NCBI GenBank assembly: GCA_028279945.1
Contig: JANQMT010000135.1
Location: 1 to 14,318, forward strand
DNA from: JAKSCF01 sp028279945
Lineage (GTDB): Bacteria > Bacillota > Clostridia > Peptostreptococcales > JAAYPU01
DNA length: 14,318 nucleotides
Direction: 5' to 3'
Numbering within the stretch: position 1 is the first letter of the stretch; every line of letters begins with the position of its first letter. A model generated the notes under the pieces. It made no database searches. It was not told the origin of the DNA and saw only the letters and a list, made by a program, of their open reading frames with translations. The translations under genes were made by a program, and so were the position numbers. This document shows positions 6,105 to 13,757 of the stretch, one piece after another.

Positions 6105-8028
6105 CTTGATCCCCCTCTGCTAATTCAATATATTGATCAATTTTCTCCAAAAATTCTTCAAGCCCTAAGTCTTTTATGACTTGTTTTGTTGGCCATCCTT
6201 TTTTCAAATCCCAATGATGCAAAGTATAATATTCATTTTTCATAAGATTTAACTTTTCTTCAGAATTAATGGCTTCTTCATGTAATGCATCTTTTTGTAT
6301 TTCATTCATTAATCTATAAGGAAGGACATCATCTTCACGTGTGTGTCCCACCATAGCATTAAAGATTCTTTCCATTGTTATGATTCTTCTGCCTACTTCC
6401 ATGATCTCATGAGAATTAATTTCTATTCCGGTTGCAGCTGAGTACAGTTCAGCTAAATCTTTTTCATCTATCCAAAATTGTGCGGTTGTAGCAAACGCAC
6501 AAATACCCATACAGTCCGATACGCCATAAATATCTTCATGCCATCTTACTATTTCAGCTCTTTTATCAGTCGTATGCGGGTAAGCATAATTCTCGCTGCC
6601 GGTAATCTCCGTAATGACTCGTCTTGCTTCACTGTCTCCTCCAAACTCTGCCAAACATTCTGTATTTAAGTGGTCAGGTCCTCTGGAGTTAATTGCAAAT
6701 GCAAGTGCATATCCAAAAGCTGATCTGGTTTCAACCCTTGACTGTTCAAGACCTCTTGCTTCAATAGCCCATTTATAAGAATCTTTTCCTAACTCTTCTG
6801 AAGCTGTTTTTAATCCTTTGGCTAACAAATCTCCTATACCTTCTCTATATCCTATTTTCTTAACCAATTCTATTACCGTATCCATATTGCCCCAGCTTAA
6901 ATCAAGTCCATCTGCATCAGTTACAACATTTCTCTGTTTACATTCCATAAGCCATTGAATAGCGTTACCTGTTGAAATTGTATCTAATCCTAATATATTA
7001 CAAAGCTCATTGGCTTTTATTATTCCTGCTGTATCCGTTGAACCACAGCCTCCGCCTAAAGCAGACAAAGTCTCATATTCCGGTCCGCCTGTATAGGTAC
7101 TTTTATGTTGTCCACTATCAACGGTTACAAATCTATGGCATGCTATTGGGCATGAAAAACAGGATATCTTTCTTTTTAAGAAACCACTCTCAACTAAATA
7201 GGTTCCTGTTAATTTTTCAATATTCTCGATAGAACCATCTTGAAAATTCTTAACCGGAAAGGCTCCAATAGCATTAGTTGACTCGACTCCAATACTGGTA
7301 CCATAATCTGATAACGGTTTCACACCCGGTGCTTTATCTTTTTTCTCATTGATGATTGAAAGTGCTTTAAAGAATTTATCTTCTTGCTCCACCTCAAGCG
7401 CCTTAGTTCCTCTGACTGCTATTGCTTTAAGGTTTTTGTTACCCATAACAGCACCACCGCCGCCTCTTCCAGCTGCATTATAAATGGATACTTGTATGGA
7501 AGCGTATACGACTTTGTTTTCTCCAGCCGGTCCTATACAAGCAAGTTGAATATCAGGATCATCAATATCTTTTCTAACAAGACGGTTGGTTTCTCTAACG
7601 TCTTTTCCCCAAAGGTTAGAAGCATCTCTAATTTCAACCACATCATTATTTATATATATATATACAGGCTTCTCTGCACGTCCTTTTACAACAAGAAGGT
7701 CATATCCGGCATATTTTAATTGAGCACCAAAATGCCCACCCACATTGGTTTTAAAAAATCTATTGGTTGCCGGGCTTTTAAATAAAACGGATGTTCTTCC
7801 GGAAGAAGGAATAATAGTTCCTGTTAATATACCTGGAGCAAAAATAATGGGTGCATTATCTTCATAGGGATCCATATCAGGATTATATTCTCTTAAAAGT
7901 ATACTCGTTGCAATACCTCTGCCCCCTAAATATTTTTTTATATGTTTTTTTTCATTTAATTGGTGACCAGATATACTCCCATTACTTAAATCTATGGTTA
8001 ATATGTCAATTGGTAATTTAGGTAACAT
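6085..8028 (-). CDS. Aldehyde:ferredoxin oxidoreductase family, tungsten/molybdenum catalytic subunit
   Basis: A 647-residue cytoplasmic enzyme of the AOR family, which oxidises aldehydes to acids at a bis-pyranopterin tungsten (or molybdenum) centre. From ATG 8028, the N-terminal domain has LGGRGIA (34-40), GRTSVLFKSPATN and the pterin-binding GRGGGGAVMGNKNLKAI (187-203). The [4Fe-4S] ligands fit C290, C293 and C297 (CX2CX3C), plus C510 in the GIC motif, matching the four cysteines of the Pyrococcus AOR. The protein is some 40 residues longer than classic AOR (about 605) and close in size to BamB-type members. The GGGG run replaces the commoner GGLG. It heads a block with two multi-cluster ferredoxins, a MoaD-like protein and an FAD subunit, as in the bacterial AorABC type, and its stop overlaps the next gene by 20 bases. 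The aldehyde substrate is unknown; the adjacent aldolase suggests where the aldehyde comes from. Confidence 0.95.
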   Translation of the reverse strand: MLPKLPIDILTIDLSNGSISGHQLNEKKHIKKYLGGRGIATSILLREYNPDMDPYEDNAPIIFAPGILTGTIIPSSGRTSVLFKSPATNRFFKTNVGGHFGAQLKYAGYDLLVVKGRAEKPVYIYINNDVVEIRDASNLWGKDVRETNRLVRKDIDDPDIQLACIGPAGENKVVYASIQVSIYNAAGRGGGGAVMGNKNLKAIAVRGTKALEVEQEDKFFKALSIINEKKDKAPGVKPLSDYGTSIGVESTNAIGAFPVKNFQDGSIENIEKLTGTYLVESGFLKRKISCFSCPIACHRFVTVDSGQHKSTYTGGPEYETLSALGGGCGSTDTAGIIKANELCNILGLDTISTGNAIQWLMECKQRNVVTDADGLDLSWGNMDTVIELVKKIGYREGIGDLLAKGLKTASEELGKDSYKWAIEARGLEQSRVETRSAFGYALAFAINSRGPDHLNTECLAEFGGDSEARRVITEITGSENYAYPHTTDKRAEIVRWHEDIYGVSDCMGICAFATTAQFWIDEKDLAELYSAATGIEINSHEIMEVGRRIITMERIFNAMVGHTREDDVLPYRLMNEIQKDALHEEAINSEEKLNLMKNEYYTLHHWDLKKGWPTKQVIKDLGLEEFLEKIDQYIELAEGDQDEYIYD

Positions 8029-8034
8029 TTTAAT

Positions 8035-8041
8035 CCTCCTT
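8035..8041 (-). promoter_or_regulatory. Ribosome binding site deciding the AOR start
   Basis: AAGGAGG lies 6 bases before ATG 8028. The frame is open to an earlier ATG at 8058, but that one has no good site and would translate this Shine-Dalgarno, so ATG 8028 is preferred. Confidence 0.85.
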
Positions 8042-8110
8042 ATATTTTCATAACTCAAGTTTTATTCCACAGAAATATATGCACTAAAACCATTATGCTG
8101 CGTTGTAAAA

Positions 8111-8173
8111 GTAGACTCTGAGGCTGCTTTAAGCAGCAAGATATTAGATGAGCAAAAGGTTCTCAGAGGCTAC
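8111..8173. repeat. Nested inverted repeat (hairpin) between binding-protein and AOR genes
   Basis: Arms gtagactctgag (8111-8122) and ctcagaggctac (8162-8173) pair over 12 positions with one mismatch (8115/8169). Inside, gctgctt (8123-8129) and aagcagc (8131-8137) form a perfect 7-bp stem around one central base, directly stacked on the outer stem. On the transcribed minus strand the outer stem is followed by CTTTTAC, a weak T run, so it could be a leaky terminator or an RNA stabiliser at the 3' end of the receptor message. It could equally be a small dispersed repeat; only one copy is present here. The rest of the 201-base gap (8029-8229) shows no clear promoter. Confidence 0.7.
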
Positions 8174-8229
8174 TATTAAATTAAACTTTCTAAGGATATC
8201 CGGAAGTCTATCAATGCTATAATACTTAA

Positions 8230-9204
8230 TTAAGAATCTGGAATATTTTCCTTTGTTATGAGTTTTCCGGGTATATAGATATGTCTTTCAGAAACTTCAT
8301 TCCCTTTTAGTAACTCGAACACTTCATCAACGCAGGTTCTAGCCATAGTATCCGGATCTTGAGCTAATGTTGCTTTAAATGGACTATCCTCTTTTTTCAT
8401 TTCTTTGTATGCTTCCGGATCTCCATCAATACCCACAACAACGATTTCGTTTTGACGGCCTGCTTCCCTAATGGCTTGTGCTGCAGCTAATCCAACGCCA
8501 TCAAATGTAGCATACACAGCTGCAATATCTTCAGGATTTGGATTTGCTTGTAAAATTGCTTCCATCTTTGCCTTACCATCTGGGAAGAAATCAGGCCATG
8601 CATATACAAATCCTGCAAAAACATTTACATCCGGATATTTCTCAAGAACTTCGTGCATTGCATTTTTTCTAACTCTTATCATTGAACCCGCATCATTATA
8701 TATTTCCACAACATTCCCTTTTTCCCCAATCAGTTCAACCATTTTTTCAGCAGCCATTGCGCCCAGCTGATTATTATCTGATTCTACAAAAATATCTACA
8801 AAATCTGCATCTCCTGCATCCATAGACCCAATAATAATGCCTTTTTTCTCAGCATCCATAAGTGCAGGCGCAAGTTGATTAATATCCCCTTCTTGAATAA
8901 TGATAGCGTCAACTCCTTGAGAAATCATATTTTCTATACACGCCATTCTTCCGGGAACATCTGCATTAACGGTTGCCAATACTTCTCCACCATTTTTCAT
9001 AATTTGATCTTCTAATGATGCTTTACCGATTCTAGCAAAAAAATTAGCTTGTCCAAAATTGTTAATGCCTACTTTAAATACTTTTTCGTCAGATTCACCG
9101 TTGGTCCCATTTTTGGTTTCTTCAGATTGTGGATTCGAACATCCTGCAAATATTAAACTTGTTATTAATAGTATACATACTAAAAGATACATTGTTTTTT
9201 TCAC
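8230..9204 (-). CDS. Lipoprotein sugar-type substrate-binding protein (Peripla_BP_4, RbsB-like)
   Basis: A 324-residue extracytoplasmic solute receptor for the ABC importer. The frame is open further upstream to ATG 9225, but a strong GGGGGAG site lies just before the GTG at 9204, and starting there gives a proper lipoprotein signal: KK, a hydrophobic stretch and lipobox FAGC with Cys22. A charged linker rich in Glu, Asn and Gly follows, then a type I periplasmic-binding fold: KVGINNFGQANFFARIGKA, GVDAIIIQEGD, the NQLGAMAAEKM helix, YATFDGVGLAAAQAIREAG and VVVGIDGDPEA, all typical of ribose-type receptors. The acidic DGDP/DAGDAD residues would face the ligand cleft. The ligand cannot be predicted; aromatic and acidic cleft residues (F, W, D) fit a polar ring compound as well as a sugar. 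A hairpin follows the gene, perhaps protecting a more abundant receptor message. Confidence 0.93.
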   Translation of the reverse strand: MKKTMYLLVCILLITSLIFAGCSNPQSEETKNGTNGESDEKVFKVGINNFGQANFFARIGKASLEDQIMKNGGEVLATVNADVPGRMACIENMISQGVDAIIIQEGDINQLAPALMDAEKKGIIIGSMDAGDADFVDIFVESDNNQLGAMAAEKMVELIGEKGNVVEIYNDAGSMIRVRKNAMHEVLEKYPDVNVFAGFVYAWPDFFPDGKAKMEAILQANPNPEDIAAVYATFDGVGLAAAQAIREAGRQNEIVVVGIDGDPEAYKEMKKEDSPFKATLAQDPDTMARTCVDEVFELLKGNEVSERHIYIPGKLITKENIPDS

Positions 9205-9209
9205 TTTAA

Positions 9210-9217
9210 CTCCCCCT
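9210..9217 (-). promoter_or_regulatory. Ribosome binding site deciding the GTG start of the binding protein
   Basis: AGGGGGAG lies 5 bases before GTG 9204. The upstream ATG at 9225 would place this site inside the coding region and add MKVGGVK before the lipoprotein signal, so GTG is preferred. Confidence 0.75.
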
Positions 9218-9284
9218 ACTTTCATACCTTAATAGTTGGTTTTAACTCATCGTTCTTTATTTGTCTTCACCTCCCTTTTCTTCT

Positions 9285-10022
9285 TTAACTTCTCTTTTCA
9301 TTAATTCTGTTAATAAATGGTGTATAGGCAGGATCGTTTTTTAAGTACTCTTGTTCTGCTAATCCGCCTTTTTTTAGTATCATTGCCATTTCAACGGCTC
9401 TTTTAGCTAATGTACAACTCGCTTTAATTGCTGCTAATGAATCGGTTTTTCCTTGTTCAACTTGTTGTTCTATTGCATCTCTTCCGATTTCATTATAGGT
9501 CCACCCTCCGGCGCCAATATAAGCTTCCCACAAATCTCCTGTTACCGGGACACATCCCATAATTAGGGCGTGATTGATCAAATCGGTAATGGTATGTTCC
9601 TGACCGGAAAATAAATGAGCCCCTTGGGCAATGGCTCCTATCACTTTTAAACTTCTAGGTATAGTACTTGCTTCAGGTGCAAAGTTCTTAGCATAACGTC
9701 CAAAAAGACTATTACCCAGTCGGTCTAAAAATGCTTTAAGCTGAGCAGGCATGCCCATATGATATACCGGAACAGAGTAAAGAATCACATCTGCTTCTAT
9801 CCATTTTAATAATAATTCCTGATAATCATCTTTAATAACACAATTGCCGTCTTTTTCACAAGCTTGACACCCTACACATCCACTTATTTTTTTACCACGG
9901 ATTGAATCATATTCAACTTCTATATCTTGTCCTACACTTTTGGCAGATTCTAATGCATTTTCAAGCAAATATTGACTATTTCCTGTTCTAGGGCTTCCAC
10001 ATATACCCAAAACTTTTATCAT
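9285..10022 (-). CDS. Flavodoxin-fold NAD(P)H-dependent FMN reductase, iron-sulfur flavoprotein-like
   Basis: A 245-residue cytoplasmic flavoprotein. The FMN-phosphate loop GSPRTGNS (9-16) and the SVPVYHMGMPAQLKAFLDR segment are typical of the NADPH-dependent FMN reductase/iron-sulfur flavoprotein group. Four cysteines at 49, 52, 55 and 61 have the CX2CX2CX5C spacing of methanogen and clostridial iron-sulfur flavoproteins, so it may carry one [4Fe-4S] cluster next to FMN. Such proteins shuttle one or two electrons between ferredoxin-type donors and acceptors. The gene sits 41 bases after the permease stop, with an AGGAGTGG site, and before the binding-protein gene, so it interrupts the transporter genes. 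With the flavin reductase at the start of the operon it suggests a redox step on the imported compound. A plain quinone or azo reductase is an alternative. Confidence 0.88.
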   Translation of the reverse strand: MIKVLGICGSPRTGNSQYLLENALESAKSVGQDIEVEYDSIRGKKISGCVGCQACEKDGNCVIKDDYQELLLKWIEADVILYSVPVYHMGMPAQLKAFLDRLGNSLFGRYAKNFAPEASTIPRSLKVIGAIAQGAHLFSGQEHTITDLINHALIMGCVPVTGDLWEAYIGAGGWTYNEIGRDAIEQQVEQGKTDSLAAIKASCTLAKRAVEMAMILKKGGLAEQEYLKNDPAYTPFINRINEKRS

Positions 10023-10063
10023 TTAAACCACTCCTACATATTTGTTTATTAAAACCTAATTCA

Positions 10064-11044
10064 TTAAAGCTTTATTTTCATTTTACGACCAAGAATAACC
10101 GATATAACGACTGCAAAAATGACTACAAGTCCTTTCGTTATATATTGGAAGTAATAGGCAACATTTAACATAGTTAAGCCATTATTTAACATACTAATTA
10201 TCAACGCTCCTACAAAAGTACCGCTACCTGTAGGTTCTCCTTCTCCAAACATTGTAGTACTAAGAAAGACAACAGCAATAGCATCCAGTAAAAATTCTTC
10301 ACCGGCAAGTGGTTGAGCCGATCCAAGTCTTGATGTAAGTATTACAGCAGCAATAGCAACGCTAACACTTGAAATCATAAAGGTAATAAGTCTATATCGC
10401 TTGACATTAATACCTGAGTAAAGACTTGCTACGGGATTTCCTCCTATTGAATATACACGCCTCCCCAGGCTTGTTTTGTTTAATGTGAAAATGACAATTG
10501 CTACAAATATAAACATAAGGATTACAGGAAATGGTACCGGACCAAGATATCCTTGCCCAATAAAAATTGCAATGTCAGGTATATTTTCTGGAAAAAATAT
10601 CGGATTTCCCTTTGTGATCATCATTTTAATGCCATATACAACCGAACCTATTGCAAATGTTGCAATAAAATCAGGTAAACCAATATATGCCGCCAAAGTT
10701 CCATTTATTAATCCTATAATCAAGCCACACATAATAGCTGCAAGTAATGCAATCCAAAAATTATTCATATTAATTAAGGTCATTGTAAACAATATATTGA
10801 TTAGTCCTACCGTATTACCGATAGACATATCAAATCCACCTGCCCCCATGACAAATGTAAATCCTAAAGATATTATGGTTAACATACTCATTTGTCTCAG
10901 CAGCATCAGTAAGTTGTTGGTTGTAGCGAAATTATCAGCTGTGAATGCAAATACAATAAAAATTACCAAAGCACCTACAACGGTTCCATATTTTCTTAAA
11001 AATTCTTTTGCATCACTTCTCTTCTTTCCCAGTATCGTTTCCAT
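10064..11044 (-). CDS. Sugar-type ABC importer permease (RbsC-like)
   Basis: A 326-residue polytopic membrane protein of the BPD_transp_2 (RbsC) family. Family signatures are GGFDMSIGN (usually GGIDLSVG), then GGNPVASLYSGINV, and near the C-terminus GEEFLLDAIAVVFL followed by an LNNGL motif. Eight to ten hydrophobic segments fill nearly the whole chain. As in relatives it should form a homodimer that is the membrane channel for the double ATPase encoded just upstream, whose stop codon overlaps its ATG. The C-terminal half deviates slightly: STTMFGEGEPTGSGT stands where many relatives have a GGTSLxGGxG stretch. The family also carries nucleosides, purines, autoinducers and other small polar molecules, so a sugar substrate should not be assumed. 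Confidence 0.95.
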   Translation of the reverse strand: METILGKKRSDAKEFLRKYGTVVGALVIFIVFAFTADNFATTNNLLMLLRQMSMLTIISLGFTFVMGAGGFDMSIGNTVGLINILFTMTLINMNNFWIALLAAIMCGLIIGLINGTLAAYIGLPDFIATFAIGSVVYGIKMMITKGNPIFFPENIPDIAIFIGQGYLGPVPFPVILMFIFVAIVIFTLNKTSLGRRVYSIGGNPVASLYSGINVKRYRLITFMISSVSVAIAAVILTSRLGSAQPLAGEEFLLDAIAVVFLSTTMFGEGEPTGSGTFVGALIISMLNNGLTMLNVAYYFQYITKGLVVIFAVVISVILGRKMKIKL

Positions 11045-12588
11045 TATGATCTACCTCCCAGCATTGTAGTCATTATCCTTTCCTCAGCATTTGCTTCTCT
11101 TGGGTTAAATTCTCCAACAATTTTTCCATCATGTACCACAAGAATCCTATCGCAAGTGGTTAATAATTCCGGCAAATAGGATGAAAGTACCATGATAGAC
11201 TTTCCTTTTTTAGCTAAGTCATTAAGTAACATGTAGATATCTTCTTTTGCCTTAACATCTATTCCTTTTGTTGGTTCATCAAAAATCCCAATATCAAAGT
11301 TGCCATCCAACCATCTAGCTAATATTACTTTTTGCTGATTCCCTCCACTTAAAAACTTAATGGCTTGAAGTGGACCAGTTGTTTTAATAGATAAATCTTT
11401 TATATATTTTCCTGCCACATTTATTTCTTTTTTTCTATTGATAACGCCCCACTTATACCACTTTTTTAAATATGTAAGCGTTATATTTTTAGATACACAA
11501 TAATCCGGTATAAGCCCCTCTTCTTTTCTTTCTTCCGGTACCAGAGCTATCCTGTTATTAATTGCGTTTTGTGGTGTGGGAATATATTTAATATTGCAAA
11601 TTTTTATCTCTCCACTTGTAATATTATCTAAACCAAAAATAGCTTTTGCTATCTCTGTTTTTCCTGCTCCTACAACACCTGCTATACCTAAAATTTCTCC
11701 TTTTCGTAATTTAAAGCTGATATCTTTAAGTTTATGGTTGCATAAATGATTTATTTCCAGCTGTACTTCATCATTACAGTAGTTCTCTTCTCTTTTATAA
11801 TCATTGTAAGTTTTATGACCTATCATCATTGAAACAATTTGCTCAGATGTTGCCTCTTTACCACTAATTGTATCGATCTTTCTTCCATCTCTAAAAACAG
11901 TTATTCTGTCGGAGATATCCATTACTTCTTCTAAATTATGGGAAATATAAAGTATGCAAAGTCCTTTTTTCTTGAGTCCTTTTATAATGTTTAAAAGGTT
12001 TTTCCTTTCTTCTTGTCCCAAAGAAGCCGTAGGTTCATCAAAAATAACAATCTTAGGCTGATGAATAAGGACTTTACTTATCTCAACAATTCTTTTCATA
12101 GAAGCATTTAATAATTGTGCCGGTTTATTGACATCAAACTCTATGCCTAAACTTCGGATTACTTCTTTTGCTTTTTGATACATTTTTTTATCATCTAATA
12201 CTTTTAAACCCAGTTTCCTGGTTTTTTCCTCTGAACCTATAAATATATTTTTATATATACTAAAATAGGGTACAAGATTGATTTCTTGATGTACGGTTCT
12301 AATTCCCATATCTTCACTATCTTTAACGCTGTCAAACCCTTCTTTACTTAATCCCCCATCAACTTTTATATGTCCTATAGAAGGTTTATAAACGCCTGAG
12401 AGTATTTTTATAAAAGTAGATTTACCGGCTCCATTTTCTCCAACAAGCGCATGAATTTCTCCTGATCTCATATCAAAATTGATATCCTGTAAAACCCATA
12501 CGCCATTAAATTCTTTACCTATTCCTTTTGCTTCAATGATTTTATTAGTATCTTCAACAACATGATTAGTAATATTTAGTGTAGACAT
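11044..12588 (-). CDS. Sugar-type ABC importer ATP-binding protein (RbsA/MglA-like, two ABC domains)
   Basis: A 514-residue protein with two fused ATPase domains, the usual size and plan of RbsA/MglA/XylG proteins that power ribose- or galactose-type uptake at the inner face of the membrane. Domain 1 has Walker A GENGAGKST (50-58), Walker B IVIFDE (180-185) and switch His217. Domain 2 has Walker A GVVGAGKT (304-311), signature LSGGNQ (413-418), Walker B with DEPTKGID (437-444), and SSYLPE in place of the switch His, as usual for this family. Two oddities: the signature of domain 1 is degenerate (LLNASMKR, 159-166, instead of LSxxQxQ), and domain 2 keeps the Walker A lysine where many relatives have GAGRTE. 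The start has a GGGAGGAG site. The stop overlaps the permease start by one base (TAATG), so the two are translationally coupled. The substrate cannot be read from this subunit. Confidence 0.95.
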   Translation of the reverse strand: MSTLNITNHVVEDTNKIIEAKGIGKEFNGVWVLQDINFDMRSGEIHALVGENGAGKSTFIKILSGVYKPSIGHIKVDGGLSKEGFDSVKDSEDMGIRTVHQEINLVPYFSIYKNIFIGSEEKTRKLGLKVLDDKKMYQKAKEVIRSLGIEFDVNKPAQLLNASMKRIVEISKVLIHQPKIVIFDEPTASLGQEERKNLLNIIKGLKKKGLCILYISHNLEEVMDISDRITVFRDGRKIDTISGKEATSEQIVSMMIGHKTYNDYKREENYCNDEVQLEINHLCNHKLKDISFKLRKGEILGIAGVVGAGKTEIAKAIFGLDNITSGEIKICNIKYIPTPQNAINNRIALVPEERKEEGLIPDYCVSKNITLTYLKKWYKWGVINRKKEINVAGKYIKDLSIKTTGPLQAIKFLSGGNQQKVILARWLDGNFDIGIFDEPTKGIDVKAKEDIYMLLNDLAKKGKSIMVLSSYLPELLTTCDRILVVHDGKIVGEFNPREANAEERIMTTMLGGRS

Positions 12589-12626
12589 TTTCTCCTCCCT
12601 ATCCTCTGTTGTGAATGCTGAATTTT

Positions 12627-13757
12627 TTATATATTATTCAGTTCTTCAAAGGGTGTATACTGGAGTTCATCATAACCATACCTGGCACCACCAAACGCCT
12701 TTTTGCCTTCTTCAGAAGCCAAGCTTTCTCTCAACCTTTCATGACATGGTGTTCCAATGATATTGATTGGCATTCCTGTTTCTAATTTTGAACTCATCAG
12801 GCCATCCCCAGTTTGAGGGTTTAGAATAAACGCCATATCCGGAAAAATACATTTTATTTCTTCATTTATCCAAATAACCATGGTTTCATTTTTAATGACC
12901 ATTTTAGCAATGTTATTTTCAAATTCATTATTCCCCCTAATTTTGACATTCGTAAGATAGAAACCACCTTTATCTTCTCCAAATACTTCTTCAATTTCTC
13001 CAGTAAACAACATGATGCCCTTAACTATTTTTCTAAAAGCTTCAACAGGATTTTTTCCTTTTTCTCTGGCGCCAATAATAGTTTTTCCAATTTCTAATGA
13101 TTGAGTTATGGTTCCCGGCACACAACTCCTTTTAAGATCTTTACCGGACATAGGATAATGTGCATTCCCCCCTAAACTGCCTCCCTTAGTAACCACAAAT
13201 CTTCCTATCTCATCTGCATAAGTAGACTCTTTAGAATTCATAACAACGATTGTATTTCCATGCGCATCTACCAGGGGCATTGGATTTAAGGCAATATTGT
13301 GACCAATAAAGCTGGTCATTTGGGTTTCAGGTGCAGACCTTCCTAATGCATCCCCATTAATCATAGGAATACCCATTCTTGCTGCTAACGACATAATGAC
13401 AGGTGTGTTTAACCCTCCGGCTTCAAATGGGATAATATAATCTAATTTTTTTCCCATTATGCTTTCCATCTCTTTAAAAGCTGTGATCAGCACGAAATCA
13501 TCTTCCCAGTCAGCGACTATGGCATCATAAGACATATTTTCTAAAGCCATGACTGATCCCATTATGCCGCCACTACAAACAAATGCATCATCTTCAACAT
13601 CTTCAATATCTACAATTTCGCATGCTCTGTTGTTTTGAAAATCATTTTCTAATATTTTTCTTCCCCACTCAGGGTCTCCACCACCGCCTGTTCCCAATAT
13701 ACTAAAGCCAATTAACAATGCATCCATGTCTTCTTTGTTTAATTTTATTCTTCCCAT
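12627..13757 (-). CDS. DUF917 family protein (S-methyl-thiohydantoin desulfurase-type, hydantoinase-associated)
   Basis: A 376-residue protein of the DUF917 family. Marks are the glycine-rich LGTGGGGDPEWGRK near the N-terminus (about residues 21-34), the central NGDALGRSAPETQM segment, and a C-terminal region with VWINEE and PDMAFIL. Its length from ATG 13757 equals the usual length of the family, and this ATG has a perfect ribosome binding site (13767-13775), so I choose it as the main start although the frame continues upstream into the flavin reductase. From memory, Pfam names the family after an S-methyl-thiohydantoin desulfurase, and members are often encoded beside hydantoinase/oxoprolinase genes; the real substrate here is not known. 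The protein has no signal peptide and should be cytoplasmic. It directly precedes an ABC importer (38-base gap), which suggests that it acts on the imported compound or a product of it. Confidence 0.85.
   Translation of the reverse strand: MGRIKLNKEDMDALLIGFSILGTGGGGDPEWGRKILENDFQNNRACEIVDIEDVEDDAFVCSGGIMGSVMALENMSYDAIVADWEDDFVLITAFKEMESIMGKKLDYIIPFEAGGLNTPVIMSLAARMGIPMINGDALGRSAPETQMTSFIGHNIALNPMPLVDAHGNTIVVMNSKESTYADEIGRFVVTKGGSLGGNAHYPMSGKDLKRSCVPGTITQSLEIGKTIIGAREKGKNPVEAFRKIVKGIMLFTGEIEEVFGEDKGGFYLTNVKIRGNNEFENNIAKMVIKNETMVIWINEEIKCIFPDMAFILNPQTGDGLMSSKLETGMPINIIGTPCHERLRESLASEEGKKAFGGARYGYDELQYTPFEELNNI

Noticed and set aside
7650..7664. A run of alternating T and A
   Set aside because: It lies inside the AOR gene and simply encodes Tyr-Ile-Tyr-Ile in the expected beta strand.
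8029..8058. Ten-residue N-terminal extension of the AOR protein from ATG 8058
   Set aside because: It would translate the AAGGAGG site that serves ATG 8028, and the family begins at the later Met.
8029..8229. Molybdenum/tungsten cofactor riboswitch or T-box before the AOR gene
   Set aside because: The gap has a stacked hairpin, but I could not match it to the conserved parts of either class, and no clear terminator/antiterminator pair is visible.
9247..9270. Seven-codon frame beginning at GTG 9270, inside a GGGAGGTG ribosome-binding-like sequence
   Set aside because: The Shine-Dalgarno-like GGGAGGTG overlaps its start codon, so no properly spaced site remains. It is more likely an orphan purine-rich stretch in the gap before the binding-protein gene.
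10476..11069. A 197-codon plus-strand open frame opposite the permease and ATPase genes
   Set aside because: It is antisense to a clear membrane protein gene, has low-complexity Ile/Asn/Pro-rich content that mirrors the hydrophobic codons of the permease, and has no recognisable domain.
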